A stretch of 64,000 nt of DNA from Globisporangium splendens (taxonomy: Eukaryota > Oomycota > Peronosporomycetes > Pythiales > Pythiaceae). The notes under the pieces were generated by a model, which was not told the origin of the DNA, searched no databases, and saw only the letters and a list, made by a program, of their open reading frames with translations. Where the stretch lies: contig VFIW01000002.1 in NCBI GenBank assembly GCA_006386115.1, forward strand, positions 1,054,001-1,118,000. Direction: 5' to 3'. Numbering within the stretch: position 1 is the first letter of the stretch; each line of letters starts with the position of its first letter. A program made the translations under genes and the position numbers. Positions 11,198 through 22,100 of this stretch are shown in pieces.

Positions 11198-11593
11198 ATG
11201 GCGAGCCGAGTGGCCGTGAAGCGCCAGGTGCTGGGTCTCTATGCACAGTGTCTGCGCTCGGCGCGCAAGTGCCCGCAGTGGGAGCAGCGCGAGATGATGA
11301 AGGCGTATGTCAAGATGAAGTTCCGCCACGATGCAGGCGTGCAGGACCCGGCGCGCATCCAGCGGCTGCTCGCGGACGCGCGCGAAGAACTGGACCAGAT
11401 GGAGTACTACCACTCCGTGTACGAAGCCAAGCAGCGCCAGAAAGCGGCCGCGCGCGAAGCGAACACGACGCGCACCGTCGCGACTCCAGAGACACCGTCA
11501 ATGCCACCAACAGTGTGTCCGCATTGCGCGACCGCGTATCAACCAGCGACGGCCAAGTTTTGCTCGAATTGCGGCGAAAAGCGGATGCTGTAG
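11198..11593 (+). CDS. LYR-motif-like protein with C-terminal zinc ribbon
   Basis: Single exon, 131 residues. Residues 8-75 look like the three-helix LYR fold (Complex1_LYR): VLGLYAQCLRSARKCP takes the place of the usual LYR helix, then MKFRHDAGVQDPARIQRLL and a helix LADAREELDQMEYYHSVYEA. The diagnostic Leu-Tyr-Arg is Leu-Tyr-Ala here. A basic Ala/Arg linker leads to a C4 zinc ribbon at the C-terminus: CPHC then CSNCGEKR, 17 residues apart. LYR proteins usually assist Fe-S or respiratory assembly with acyl carrier protein in mitochondria. A zinc ribbon tail is not part of the classical family, so this is either an unusual fusion or a distinct family. Confidence 0.6.
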   Translation: MASRVAVKRQVLGLYAQCLRSARKCPQWEQREMMKAYVKMKFRHDAGVQDPARIQRLLADAREELDQMEYYHSVYEAKQRQKAAAREANTTRTVATPETPSMPPTVCPHCATAYQPATAKFCSNCGEKRML

Positions 11594-12001
11594 CCGAGGC
11601 TTTGCGTTGTGTGCGTGTGTGTGTGTATTTTCCCTTTTGCGAATAGTGATGTGGTGTTCTGCAGCTGACTATTATTGTTTGGAGTAAGCAAAGGCGAGCA
11701 GTCTTGCATACTACCTCTTGTGCATTGGTCGGTCTTTGATCTGCAGTTGGAAGCGTATCTCTATGCGCTCTCGGATTCCCAAACGTGTGAGAACAAAACG
11801 GCATATCGAGTGCATGCATTTCATTTCACCACTCGCATTTTCGACGATGCTTGGAATGACTTCTCTATTACTTTCATGCACAAAAACGGTCAGGATGGGT
11901 GTGTGGAGCTTGACCGTGTCAGCCACATTTGGTCTTTCGCTTTATCGGATCAGAGACATTCGCTCCGCTGGCCAGGTCTACAAATCGGTTTTTGCATGCA
12001 A
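11594..12001. other. intergenic between converging genes
   Basis: 3' regions of the LYR-like gene (plus) and the IMP2-like gene (minus). A short GT repeat follows the plus-strand stop (about 11610-11625). No gene recognised. Confidence 0.45.
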
Positions 12002-12612
12002 TTATTCAGCCAAACCATGTGTCAGTGAATCAAATCGCATGCGGAGGATCGGTGGAATCTGTACACACACATGCAGATGATAAAGATACTCACAATCGCA
12101 CGCGCTCGACCGAGAACTAATGCTGCAGGCACGGCGCCGATCTGCCGAGAGTCCACGGATACCCTCGGGTTGTCGCCCTCGACCCACACGTGACCCTTGG
12201 GCACCGTAATCGTCTCTGCGCGGCTCTCGTCGTACCGCGGATGGAGATGCACGACGTCCCCCTCCTACAAACAATATAAGAGCACAACCACGCACATGCG
12301 CTTAGTACACAAGCGAGTGCATACACACATACAACGCACTCGAGTGGGTTCCGCCATTACCAGCGCGAGAATGCGCTTGCAGATCGTGGCGCCGTTGCTG
12401 CGCGTGGGCGAGCGCAGCAACACGACGTCGCCGCGCTCCCAGTCGCGCCAGCGCCGCGAGAGGCGGTCGACGAGGATGATGGAGCCGTCAGGGATCACGG
12501 GCTCCATGGACTGGCCCATGCCGTAGATCACGTCGAACGCGTTCTCCTTGAGCACCGTCGCCCAGCCGAAGACCAGCACCGCGTTGCGCGCCAAGCTGTG
12601 CTTCGTCGCCAT
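12002..12612 (-). CDS. mitochondrial inner membrane protease subunit (S26 family, IMP2-like)
   Basis: Type I signal peptidase family member facing the intermembrane space. Three exons: 12612-12361, 12264-12094 and 12058-12002, 159 residues. The catalytic Ser35 is in GQSMEPV and the general-base Lys79 is in CKRILALEGD. The later block VPKGHVWVEGDN is characteristic. The following loop VSVDSRQIGAVPAALVLGRA lacks the DSRxYGP signature of IMP1, so IMP2 (or a divergent IMP1 paralogue) is likelier. The short last exon (IPPILRMRFDSL...) replaces the usual WPP tail and is the least certain part. IMP1 itself is at 43504. Confidence 0.8.
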
Positions 12613-13479
12613 GTCTAAAGTGTCGGATTGCTTGCTGTGTTGCGGAGTCGAAAAGAACTGACGGTCAGCTATTATCAGCCAATCATGTATGCGTTTTGTC
12701 TAATATTAATCTATTTTAGCAAATGAAGTTACAGTATTTAGCAATTTCGCTTTGCCTGAGAACCGCTAACATGCGCGAATCTCGCCATGTTCGAGATGGA
12801 AACAATGGCGGCATGTTGACTTTGCTCTGGTTCTTAATCGCATTTTCACTCGTCTGTCACTTGAAACAGAACGCTGGCATGTAATGACGAAAGAGGTCGG
12901 AAGAATCTCCACCAGCGGCATAGACTCGTCTCTTTTCTCAAGAAGACAGAGAAGGCGCTCATCATGAGTCCACTTTGGTACCTAAGTGCGCGCATTTTGC
13001 GAATCTCGAGGATTCGTTCTCTCTCTCTCTCTCTGATCCATGGACGAAAATGGAGAAATTGAAGAAATAGATGGGGGATCGCTGCTGCATTTACGTTATT
13101 CCTTTGTGTGCTGGGTGATGGCTCCATGGCCATTCTGAAACTACTTCCTTACGGTACTTCCCTGTAAAGCAGCAACTACCTCCCCGACGAAGTAAATGTC
13201 ATGGGAGCAGGCGCGAAAATGGTCCCACGGATGGACTAGAGACGCATGCTTCCGCCCGTGCTCGCACACACCGCCATGTTGATATAAAAGTACATCTCCT
13301 TCTCTTCTCTCTCGCTTGTGTCTCTTTGTCTCTTCTTCATCTGGGTTGGTTCTCTCTCTCTCTCTCGTTGCTACAAAAGTCACTCTCTGGAAATAAATAC
13401 CGCATTCGTTGGCGGATACGAGGAAACCCACACACAACAACACGCCCTTCTTCTCACTATTACGACCTGCCTCGCTTGC
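12613..13479. other. intergenic, IMP2-like promoter side
   Basis: Holds TTATCAGCCAATCATG at 12672-12687, 60 bp upstream of the IMP2-like start; this is the CCAAT context shared with other promoters here. Two CT microsatellites follow (13019-13034, 13351-13366). No convincing gene in the remaining 800 bp. Confidence 0.5.
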
Positions 13480-15594
13480 TTACGACTTGAGGAACCCGAA
13501 GAGGTCGTCGTCGTCGAGCTCCACATTCAGATCGATGCGGTCCCAGCGGTACAAGTCCAGGGAATCGTCGTCGGCGGTGGCAGCGGCGGTGGGGGGGTTG
13601 TCAAAGCCGAGATTCGCACCTAACGTCGGCGCGTCTGAGCCGCTGGTCGTCTCGCTCAGCAGCATGTTTACATCCACTGGTGGACCCACGGCTGTGGGGA
13701 TCGGAGCTTTTCCGGAGTTGTTCTGTTGACTGTTGACGCTCGAGGAGCTCATCTGCGTGTTGCCCATGCCCATCGACACGGTCAGTGCTGCGTTAGCCGT
13801 ATTCGCTGGATTCCGAGGTGGCAGCGATGGTCGTGGGTTCTGCTGGCTCATCGCGTTCGCATTCATTTGGTTCATCTGCATTTGTGGATGATGCGACGAG
13901 TTCACGAGCGCCTGGCGCGCCGCAGCTACTGCTCGCTGGTCTGGTTGATAGTACTGTTGTTGCTGCTGCTGACCTCCCCATTGCTGGCCATACATGCTGC
14001 TGTTCGTATTCCCGTCGTGCTGGTTGTTAATAAGGTGCTGCGAGACTTCCACTTTGCGCGTGAGCATCTGACGATGCAGGTTCATCTGCGCCTGCATCGC
14101 CAAGTGCATCTGCAGTTGCAGATCGTTCGGTTCGTCGTGGTTCAGCTGGAACTGCTCGTCTCCCATACCTTCGCTCGTGGGAACCACGCCGCCTGCACTA
14201 CCATTCATTCCAGTAATGTGAGGCGACATCAACGAGCTCAGGATGTTCCATTGCGGATCGCTCAGGTCGCCCAGCACGCCAGTGGGGTTCCCAGGTCCCA
14301 TTGGCAGACCCATCGGGTATCGGAACGCAGCCGCCGCGGCCGCTGCAATCGCGCGGTTGTTCAGACCATTCGCATTCGAACCAGACATGCTCGCTTTGCG
14401 CTGACTGGCGGCGTATGCGGCGACTTGGAGCGCTTGATTGGACATCGCGCCACTGGTGTTCATTGCCGAGTAGCTCACGCGATCACCCGCAGACGAGCTC
14501 TCCAGTAATCGATTCTACAATATGACAACAGCCACAAAGGGAACGTCAGTGTCTTGCCTGATCCCTCGTAGGTGCTTCACTTCTATGTGAACGCACCTGG
14601 ATGTGCTGGGGGTGTTGGTTACGAGACGCGTGGTAGCCACTCGCCTTCTGCTGCGACTCCTTCGCCTCTTGCAGTAGACTCGAGTAGCTCCCCGTGCGCT
14701 CGCTCGATGTGATACTGCTGCGCGGCGTCGTGTGCGCGTCGCTCATGCTCTCGTCAGCCGCGTCGTCGTCGTTCTCGTTGTTTGAGTTGTCGCTGTCGTC
14801 GCTGTCGTCGTCACCCTTTTGCTTCTTCGGCGCGATTGGGAACACGAACATCGTGTTCGACTCGCCGGCTTTGTTGCCGTGCTTACGGCGCCGCTTGAGG
14901 TTCTTCTTGGCGCTGTGGTCGTAGAACTCGAGGAACTCGGCGCGCGAGCGCTCGTAGTTGAGGCGGTACTTTTGCAAATGACTCTTCAGGTGTTCAGTCG
15001 TGAGACCAGATTCAGGTCCAGCGACGCCCATCAGCTAGAAGAAAAAAGAGAAAGCAAGAGGTCAGCACCATCATTGCACCGGCGGAATTCCTGGGATGGT
15101 TTTGGCGTTGAACGTACCCCAAGCAATGCCTTTGGAGACGCATTTTTGAGGCCAACTGAGCATACGACATTAAAGCACATAGAAGCGTTAGTTATGCCTG
15201 CTGTCCCTACTAGTATAGCGAACGAAGAATGCCCTTGATCATTACCATCAAAGATCGCGGCGACGAAAAGCCGATGCAGTTCGTCGGGCCAGATGAAGCG
15301 CTTGGTCTTGCGCTCGTACTTGCGCTGCCTCGCAGCGTTGGGCGTGCCGCCGCCGCTGCTGCTCTGTCCCGTGTTGGACTTGTCGTCGCCGAGCACCGAC
15401 TCGGTCGACATGGTCTTCTTCAGGATGCGGAGCGCCGGCGTGCTAGTCCCACTGCCATCGGGGGTGCTTGCTCCTGCGGCACTCGCGCCATCGTCTGCAC
15501 TCTTGTTCATATAGCTCGCCGTCGTCTGCGCAGAGATCGGCGTGTTCGAAGGCTCAATCACAGGCGCCGTCGTCGTCGTCGCCACTGTGGCCAT
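13480..15594 (-). CDS. GARP/SHLQKYR-type Myb transcription factor with Q/N-rich C-terminus
   Basis: Four exons: 15594-15246, 15155-15118, 15034-14597 and 14514-13480, 619 residues. A Ser/Thr/Ala-rich N-terminus precedes a single Myb-like GARP domain split over exons 1-3. It reads KRFIWPDELHRLFVAAIFD, then VGLKNASPKALLGLMGV, then LTTEHLKSHLQKYRL. The SHLQKYR helix is that of plant-type GARP and response-regulator Myb factors. Basic KNLKRRRKHGNK and an acidic DDSDDSDNSNNENDDD patch follow. The last ~340 residues are rich in Gln, Asn, Met and Ser (QQWGGQQQQQQYYQ), typical of activation domains. The 38-bp exon 2 sits inside the DNA-binding domain. Targets are unknown. Introns are GT-AG with matching phases. 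Confidence 0.85.
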
Positions 15595-16953
15595 TCAGCT
15601 TTTCTTTTCTTTTCTTTTTTTCGTGGAGAAGCACCGCGCGCTGTCCTCCGTCGCGCGCCTACGCCAACGAACGAACGCGCACTCTCGCTATTAATTCGCC
15701 GGCCAGCGCGGAGATTTGCTTCTGGTGCGGGGAGAGACGGCCGGCGACTCAGAGGAAGGATAGAGGGCAGGAAGGGAACAGTGCTTTGCAACACTACCCA
15801 GACGATCTCCTCCCAGCTGCTTGATGTGCCCTTTGTGTGTCTTCTTGGCTCCAGATTCGCTGCTTTGGGTTTCTTTTAGTTATAAAGTTTGAGGGGCGAA
15901 GCTACGGTAAATTACATCGCGCGAATGAAACCAAGATGCTGCGACATACTGAACCCAAGTGATACGGAATCTACTTTTTTTGACGTGTGGTACTCTTGAT
16001 TAGGCGAGAGGCAAACGAGGGATATACCGACAATGGGCGGCACGCAAGCTGGATCAAGCGATCTGGTCGACATTGGGCTGCGCGCAGAAAGGGAGAGCGC
16101 AATATGAACTGCTCTGTGGTTGTAGCGGAACCCTACGTACCGTTCTGAAGCAGCGGATCCCACGGTTCACAGCGGGAACCACTTGGCGCTGCTGAGGTCT
16201 TCACTCGTTCTTGTTGTGCGAGCCTCGCATCCGTTGATGCCTGGTCAGTCGTCGTAGCACCCGATCGAATCTTCTTCGGCTCTGTTCGCTCACTCTCTCT
16301 GCACGGTCAAATGGGTCCACTTGTTTTGGAGCACCGCGCTCTCGAGGTCGCTCAGAAAGGTGACCCATTTCACAAAGAGTGTGACGATAAATGCGCAGCA
16401 GAGAGACTGGGGCGACGTTGGATGACCGCGACGCGCGAGACTGACGCAGTGGCGTCCGCAACGGAAAGAAACGCTGCGTAATCAACGGATACGAGGTGTG
16501 TGTCGACGGAACAAACTGAAGCCCAAGGTACCTGTTTGCAAACGAAACACGAGATCAGTGGAAACAGAGGGAACGCAAGGGGGAGAGAGAGACTCGGCTT
16601 TTCTCCCGTCCCAGACCTCTGACAAAGACCCTTTTGTCCACATACAGTCGCGATCCATCGCTTGGACTCCATACGAGACCGTGCAGTTTTGTCAGTTCCT
16701 AAATGCTTGTTTCCACATATCGCGTCTCGACAGTGCACACCCATATTGAGACGACGCTTTGGTGTATTTCGTTGAGACTCATCGCAAACTGCACGTATTT
16801 AGTCTCGGAGGAGCGGAATGTGCACAGCAACCTCTTTTTATTTCGTTCTCGATCGAACTCGCTGTTAAAATATTCGCAGCACCAGACCATCCAGCAACCC
16901 GAACACACAGTCATCCATTCTCGGTTCAGCACACACACACACACATCGAATGA

Positions 16954-17538
16954 GTGCGTCGTCCAATGGCTCTTGCTCTGCTCACTATCGGATGGCATCC
17001 ATTTGAGCGAATTGGGTCTCCTATCGTCACCGACAGCTCGAGAGTGGTATGCACATACACGTTGAAGAATGTGCCAGAGAAACTCCAAGTCGAACTTGAA
17101 GGTCCAGCGTGGCTCATCTCAGCTCTCGTCCCTCGCGAGTCCCACTCATTTGATAGAAGCTCGGTCCGAGAATGGATTCCAATGGACTCGTGATCATACA
17201 AACACGCTGGTTTGACGCCTGAGACGAATCTCCCGACCATAATCGCTGACTGGCGAATCTCCACTGGCTTGCGCCAGCACCAACTGGGCTCCTCGTTTTT
17301 TTCGTTGGACTCAGTCGAGGGAAAGATGATGCGTTTCGAGAAAGTGCGGTCTTTTTTATCCTCTTTAACGGATTTCGCGAGTTTTACAACCTTGAATGGC
17401 TGCTTCAATGGAAATTGCATCTCGACGAGACCATGTGTGCAGCATTGCGGCGTGTTCATGCTGCCAAGACAAACATCTGCAACGAGCTGTTCAGGACCGG
17501 ACGTTGGCTCGTTTTATTGTTTACTGCAGGTGCGTTGA
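16954..17538 (+). pseudogene. possible decayed reading frame with internal TGA
   Basis: A 195-codon plus-strand frame is open except for one TGA at 17191-17193. Before the stop it reads a protein-like stretch (CTYTLKNVPEKLQVELEG, then PAWLISALVPRESHSF). After it, the same frame continues for over 100 codons. No family was recognised, and there is no good start or partner exon. It could be a relic or chance. The region has lower G+C than neighbouring real exons. Confidence 0.2.
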
Positions 17539-18125
17539 AGGGTGGTAACGCTGCCCTTGGTCTAGTGCTGTCGCGCTTTCTGTCGGGATTTCGTTTCACC
17601 ACGCGGGCGCGAATCTCTCTCGATACAGTCGAGTTCTGCTTCGTAAGCGAACAAGTCAAGTGGCAACACCATGCTTGTCACTGCAGCCAACTGATCAAAG
17701 CAGAGAGCCTGGCGATTTTCCAGCTCAGGTTGAGCAGGGAGGTGAGGTATCTTCAACTGTGTATTAATTCAAAGGAGCTAAAGTTTTCCTTGCTGGTGAC
17801 GTCGGTTCCCTGCAATTGGAGCTAGCGAGAGACACTCAAATGGCGGTGGGGATCTTTGAATCTTCGTGTGGGCTCAGTCGGTCAGGTCAGAGAGGCGGCA
17901 GCCATCTCAGAACGCGAGTCTGCCGAATTTACAGTACAGCAGCAGTGGGTGTTCAGTCGCGTCACGAGCGAACTTCCATGCGGGTAAAGACGAACGCGAT
18001 GGGGGGCAGAGACGATAGAAGGGAGAGTTGTTTGCTGCGAGTGCATTTCTGTCCTGCTGTGCCGCTGACTGAAAAGGAATCTATCTAGTCACACGTTTTG
18101 TCATTTTCTGGAGGACATCTCTGTG

Positions 18126-18360
18126 TTCTTGTACAGAGAGGAATGTGTGCAAGAATGTTCTTATAAAGAGAGGGTTCTTCTAAAAAGTCGCTTCAAAACA
18201 CGGTAGGAACGCTCGCATAATAAGGTGAGCACCTCACTGCTCTTATAGAGAGAGGACTTTTCACACAGCTCGATTGTTCCTGTAGAGAGAGAGGTCATCA
18301 ATTCAAAACAGGGTTCGAGTGTTCGCATAAGAGGGCAGTGAAGTGTGTCTCCCCAGTACT
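18126..18360. repeat. imperfect tandem duplication with TTATAGAGAGAGG-type units
   Basis: Copies of a TTCTTATAAAGAGAGG / CTTATAGAGAGAGGAC / CCTGTAGAGAGAGAGG element recur at about 18132, 18159, 18241 and 18279. Two of them are each followed by TTCAAAACA (18194, 18302) and then by CGCATAA (18213, 18324). This suggests a duplicated unit of about 110 bp that has since diverged. Confidence 0.6.
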
Positions 18361-18392
18361 GTACTCCTACGATATAAGAACGCATTTCGGTT

Positions 18393-18860
18393 ATGGGCAC
18401 ATGCAAACTGCCGCGAAAGGTCGCAATGATCACAGGCAGACTCATCCTCGTGCGCAACCCGGACGACAACTTTGAGATCCTGCATCACATCGAGGGCGAC
18501 GGTTTTCCCGTCACATCGCTGTCGATGGCCATGGACCACTGGCTGTTCTGCGGGTACACCACGGGACGGCTGCGGATATTCAAGAAGGAGAACAACTTCC
18601 AGCTGCACGCAGAGGTCGCGGCGCATTCCCGGGCGATCACCGCGCTCGATGTGCACGACCACCAGGTCGCGACAGTCAGTGAGGACACGTTCCTGAACAT
18701 CTGGGAGCTCACGAGCAGCAAGACGAGCGCCAAGGTCAAGCTTGTGAGCTCGCAGTGCGTCCAGAACGATTTGCTCACAGGCGTCGCGTTCGCCGGCGCC
18801 AAGAGCATCGTCACAGCCTCCTTCGACACGGCGCACTTGAAGCTCTGGGTGCCTGAGTAA
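18393..18860 (+). CDS. WDR54-like beta-propeller protein, C-terminal half only
   Basis: 155 codons aligning with the C-terminal half of WDR54. The stretch CGYTTGRLRIFKKENNFQLH, then AHSRAITALDVHD, then SEDTFLNIWELTS matches the order and spacing of human WDR54 (GYGNGQVHLYE, AHARAICALD, GEDTFVHIWKLS), followed by the QCVQNDL and FDTAHLKLW ends. Full WDR54 is about 330 residues, so the first ~170 are absent. A stop (TAA 18375-18377) lies just before the ATG in this frame. A good acceptor (GATCACAG|GCAGAC, about 18433) suggests that the real exon once began there. It is either a truncated gene or the last exon of one whose upstream exons have decayed. Confidence 0.6.
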   Translation: MGTCKLPRKVAMITGRLILVRNPDDNFEILHHIEGDGFPVTSLSMAMDHWLFCGYTTGRLRIFKKENNFQLHAEVAAHSRAITALDVHDHQVATVSEDTFLNIWELTSSKTSAKVKLVSSQCVQNDLLTGVAFAGAKSIVTASFDTAHLKLWVPE

Positions 18861-19179
18861 AGCACGAGAGGCACGGAAGCTCCAATTGCACGAGCACTGA
18901 TCTCTGTAGCCGCCACGCTTGTTTTCTCTTGATGAAAGCTTTAACGAAAATAGCAACCCCAGTGCTGGAATTTGATCCACTGTCGATGGTCTTTTGCCAT
19001 TATCCGAAGGACAGAAGTCTCTCAGATGCTCACACGAGTCACCTTTCTATTAAATATTGCGTGGACATCACTCGCATAAACGTTTGGACTATGGCAAGCC
19101 ACACTCGCATTACTGCACAATCAACAAACCAAAAGTTCCCTCTTTTGCACGAAAACACACACCAATTCTCACCTTTCTT
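18861..19179. other. intergenic between converging genes
   Basis: 3' regions of the WDR54-like gene (plus) and TRAPPC9 (minus). A/T-rich, no gene. Confidence 0.45.
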
Positions 19180-22100
19180 CTAGTCGGTGACTTCGATGTA
19201 CAGCGGCTGATGGCACCAAATGTCTCGAACCTCGTTCGTGCGAACGTTCTCTACGCGCGCGCACATCGCGACTCGGAACACGCCATGCGAGAGGAACAGC
19301 ACCTGAATGTCGTGGTTCCTTGTGTGATGCTCTCCATCGTCATCGTCGCTAGCATTACCGCCATCGCGCCAATCGAACGCTGTCTGCAGCATCCCGACCA
19401 CGACAACATGGTCGTTTATCTCGTCCACATCGTCTCCACTGTTGTCTTGTTGCGTGATGCAGACCTCGCACGAGACGCGAAACTCGGCAGCAGCGGTGGC
19501 ACCGCTACCTAAATGGAATGACGGACGAATCTGGAAGCGGATGGGAATGTACTCGAACGCTTGCACTTGCACTTCGCGCCGCGATCCAATCGCATGCGGA
19601 CCTCGGAAAAACGAGAATGGCGATACGCTTGCACCCTTCTTCTCAGCAATGAGCTTCTCTTTCATCGTTGTGTCCTCTTGCTCAACTTCTTTTGACAGCG
19701 AAGAGGTCGAGATCTCAAAAGTCAACTCGGGTGCAAACAATTCCAACAGCGCAGTATCTTCTCCCTCTTTGGTCCAGAAATGATCTTCAAACTGCAGTCT
19801 CCCCGTCGTGCCGAAGTAGGTTTCCCACTCCAACTCAACTAAGCTGTTGAGTAGAACCGCCAGTTTGTGTGTGTCTCCGTGAGGTGCTTGCTGTGAAGGC
19901 GCTCGCACTCGAGGCACTTCCAGCATGAGCCGCCGAGAGCACTTTCGTCCAATCTCCACGCTGCAAGTGAATTTGTTCCCAGTATCCCCTTCGCCAGCAC
20001 CTCGTACCACTTGTCGACGCATTCGGAAACGGAAAGTGGTCTCCGTCGGGTTGGTAACTTCGACTACGACCAGAGCATGCGCATTGTCCAGAATCGCGCG
20101 TGAGGACTGCTGGTCCTCATTTTCAGACGAATCTGTGATTGGCGATGGTGGTTGAATGCACTCGGGACTCGATGGCAACAACGCAACACTTGACAGCCTC
20201 AACGATGGGAGCGATACAAGACTCAACACCAGTTTCGTTTCTCGATAAAACACAGCATCGGTCACGCTTAAACCGACAGGATCATCCGCATACACCAAGC
20301 TCCACACAACTTGCTCTTCTTCTTCAAGCGCCTCGTTCACTCCATTGGTCGGGTATCGGTGACTTGCCGTCTTTTGCAACAAAATCTCAAATCGAATCGA
20401 CGCAATGTCGCCACTCTGCATCGGAAGCACGGAGGTTGGCTCTCGTCCATCGTCGCAGAGTGTTCGGCATCGTATGGTGATGCTTTCTGCTTGGAGAATA
20501 AGCTCAGAACTGTTACTACTATTCTCTGTGGTGGAAGAGTGCAACCCCAAGGTATTCAACAGTACCAGTGTCTTCTTCGCTACGCCTCTTTTCCAAACCG
20601 TTACTGAAAGACGACACGAATTGATTGCGCTTGGTCCAACGTTGCGCACGCGAAGCTCGCACTGCTTGGTCTCGCTGGAGAACATGGAAATCCGCAGGTT
20701 CTCGCTCGGCTTTTCCTGCGTTGCATTCGCTCCTGGTGCATCCAATCCTGAGACCGTCAAGCTGCCAAACTCACATAACGCCATCGACGCAAGCGGCAAT
20801 TTGCCGACCACGCGCATTTCCAGCGGCATATCTAATGCAAAGGACGTCGTGAGGCCCAACACCTTGAGGAAACAGCCACAGACTTGAAAAACGCCTTCTT
20901 TCAGCGGCTGCATGCCCAAAATCACAGATTTCTGCCTCTCGTAAGGCGCGAGCACGGTCGACGCTGGGTAGCATTCGATAGCAGCACTGCTGCTGGAAAT
21001 GGGCTTCTGGCTGTGATCATGTGTCGTACCCTCGTCCTCATCATCCTCTACCTGCACTACAACCCACGCTGTCACTTGCTGAATGTCAATCGCAACGCCA
21101 AACGGGTTCGAGAGAATCATCTCCACTTCAATCTTCTCCGACACGGCAAACACTTTTTCATACATCGAGTTTGCTCCAGTATCGTCCCCATTTGCATTAC
21201 CTGTTCTTCGTTGCTTTTCAAAGGGTGAGTAGAAAAAATCGGATCTCCCAGCAGATTGTGATGGCTTGTCCCCCTGTGCTGGCGCATACAGCTCGAGCGC
21301 TTTGGCTTTCGTGAGAAATGGATTGTCTAGCTTGGGGACCACGCGAAGCTTCTCGATTGCTAAAAAGGTCGACAATTTCACTTGTTCACTTAGTCGAAGC
21401 GACGAGCACTCGGATTCCATGATGTGCAGCACGCTTTTCTCGATCTTCGCGACTTCATCCTTGGAACGAATGTTCCACACTGGTAGAACCTCAACCTGTC
21501 GCTCTTTGGAATTCAGTCGGTTCGGACCATAAACACTGCTGTTGCTTCCCGCTGCACTTGATGGCGACCGCTCTACACCATTTCCATCAAGCGAAGCACG
21601 ACCTTCGCTGGATGCACCGCCAGGACTACTAGAGAGCAACCCCGACATACTTGGAGAGCTACTGGAATGCGTTGAATTCATGTTGTGCGGACTGTGGTGC
21701 GAAAAGGAGGCGAACGACGGCGACGCCTTGGTCGAGATCGCGCTCATCGCCGCAGAGAACTGTTGCCGTGGCGTTGACAGGATCCGAGGCGTGCTCGCGA
21801 TCGTCGATGACAGCGACGCCGCAGCGGACGACATCGTCGCTGACGGGGACCCAGCGAGCGAAAAGTTGTAGCGTCTGGTCTTAGTGTCGACACTCGATGG
21901 CGGCGTGAAGTACACACTCGATTTCGAATACAACCCAGCAATACGATCGGTAGATGATGTCAACCCACGTTGACTCGTAAACGGTCGCTGCACTTGATCA
22001 ACGGCAGGGAGCAGTGGCGTCCCTGTCCTGCCTCCAAACTTTCGGGTACTGCTACTACTGGCGGTTCGTTTAGGCGCTGGCATCAAAGCAGGCGTCGCAA

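Larger units (their letters stand above)
15595..18392. other. 2.8-kb gene-poor region
   Basis: No complete gene recognised. It starts with the GARP-Myb promoter (T-rich run at 15600-15622). The middle contains a broken open frame (listed separately, 16954-17538). The last 270 bp hold imperfect repeats (18126-18360). The region ends at a truncated WDR54-like gene, so it may contain the eroded 5' part of that gene. Confidence 0.4.

Noticed and set aside
10200..13370. CT/GA microsatellites as a satellite or element boundary
   Set aside because: Three unrelated short tracts in intergenic DNA without flanking repeats or target-site duplications.
13726..14508. 260-codon plus-strand open frame
   Set aside because: Antisense to the Q/N-rich exon of the GARP-Myb gene; His/Arg/Val-rich artefact.
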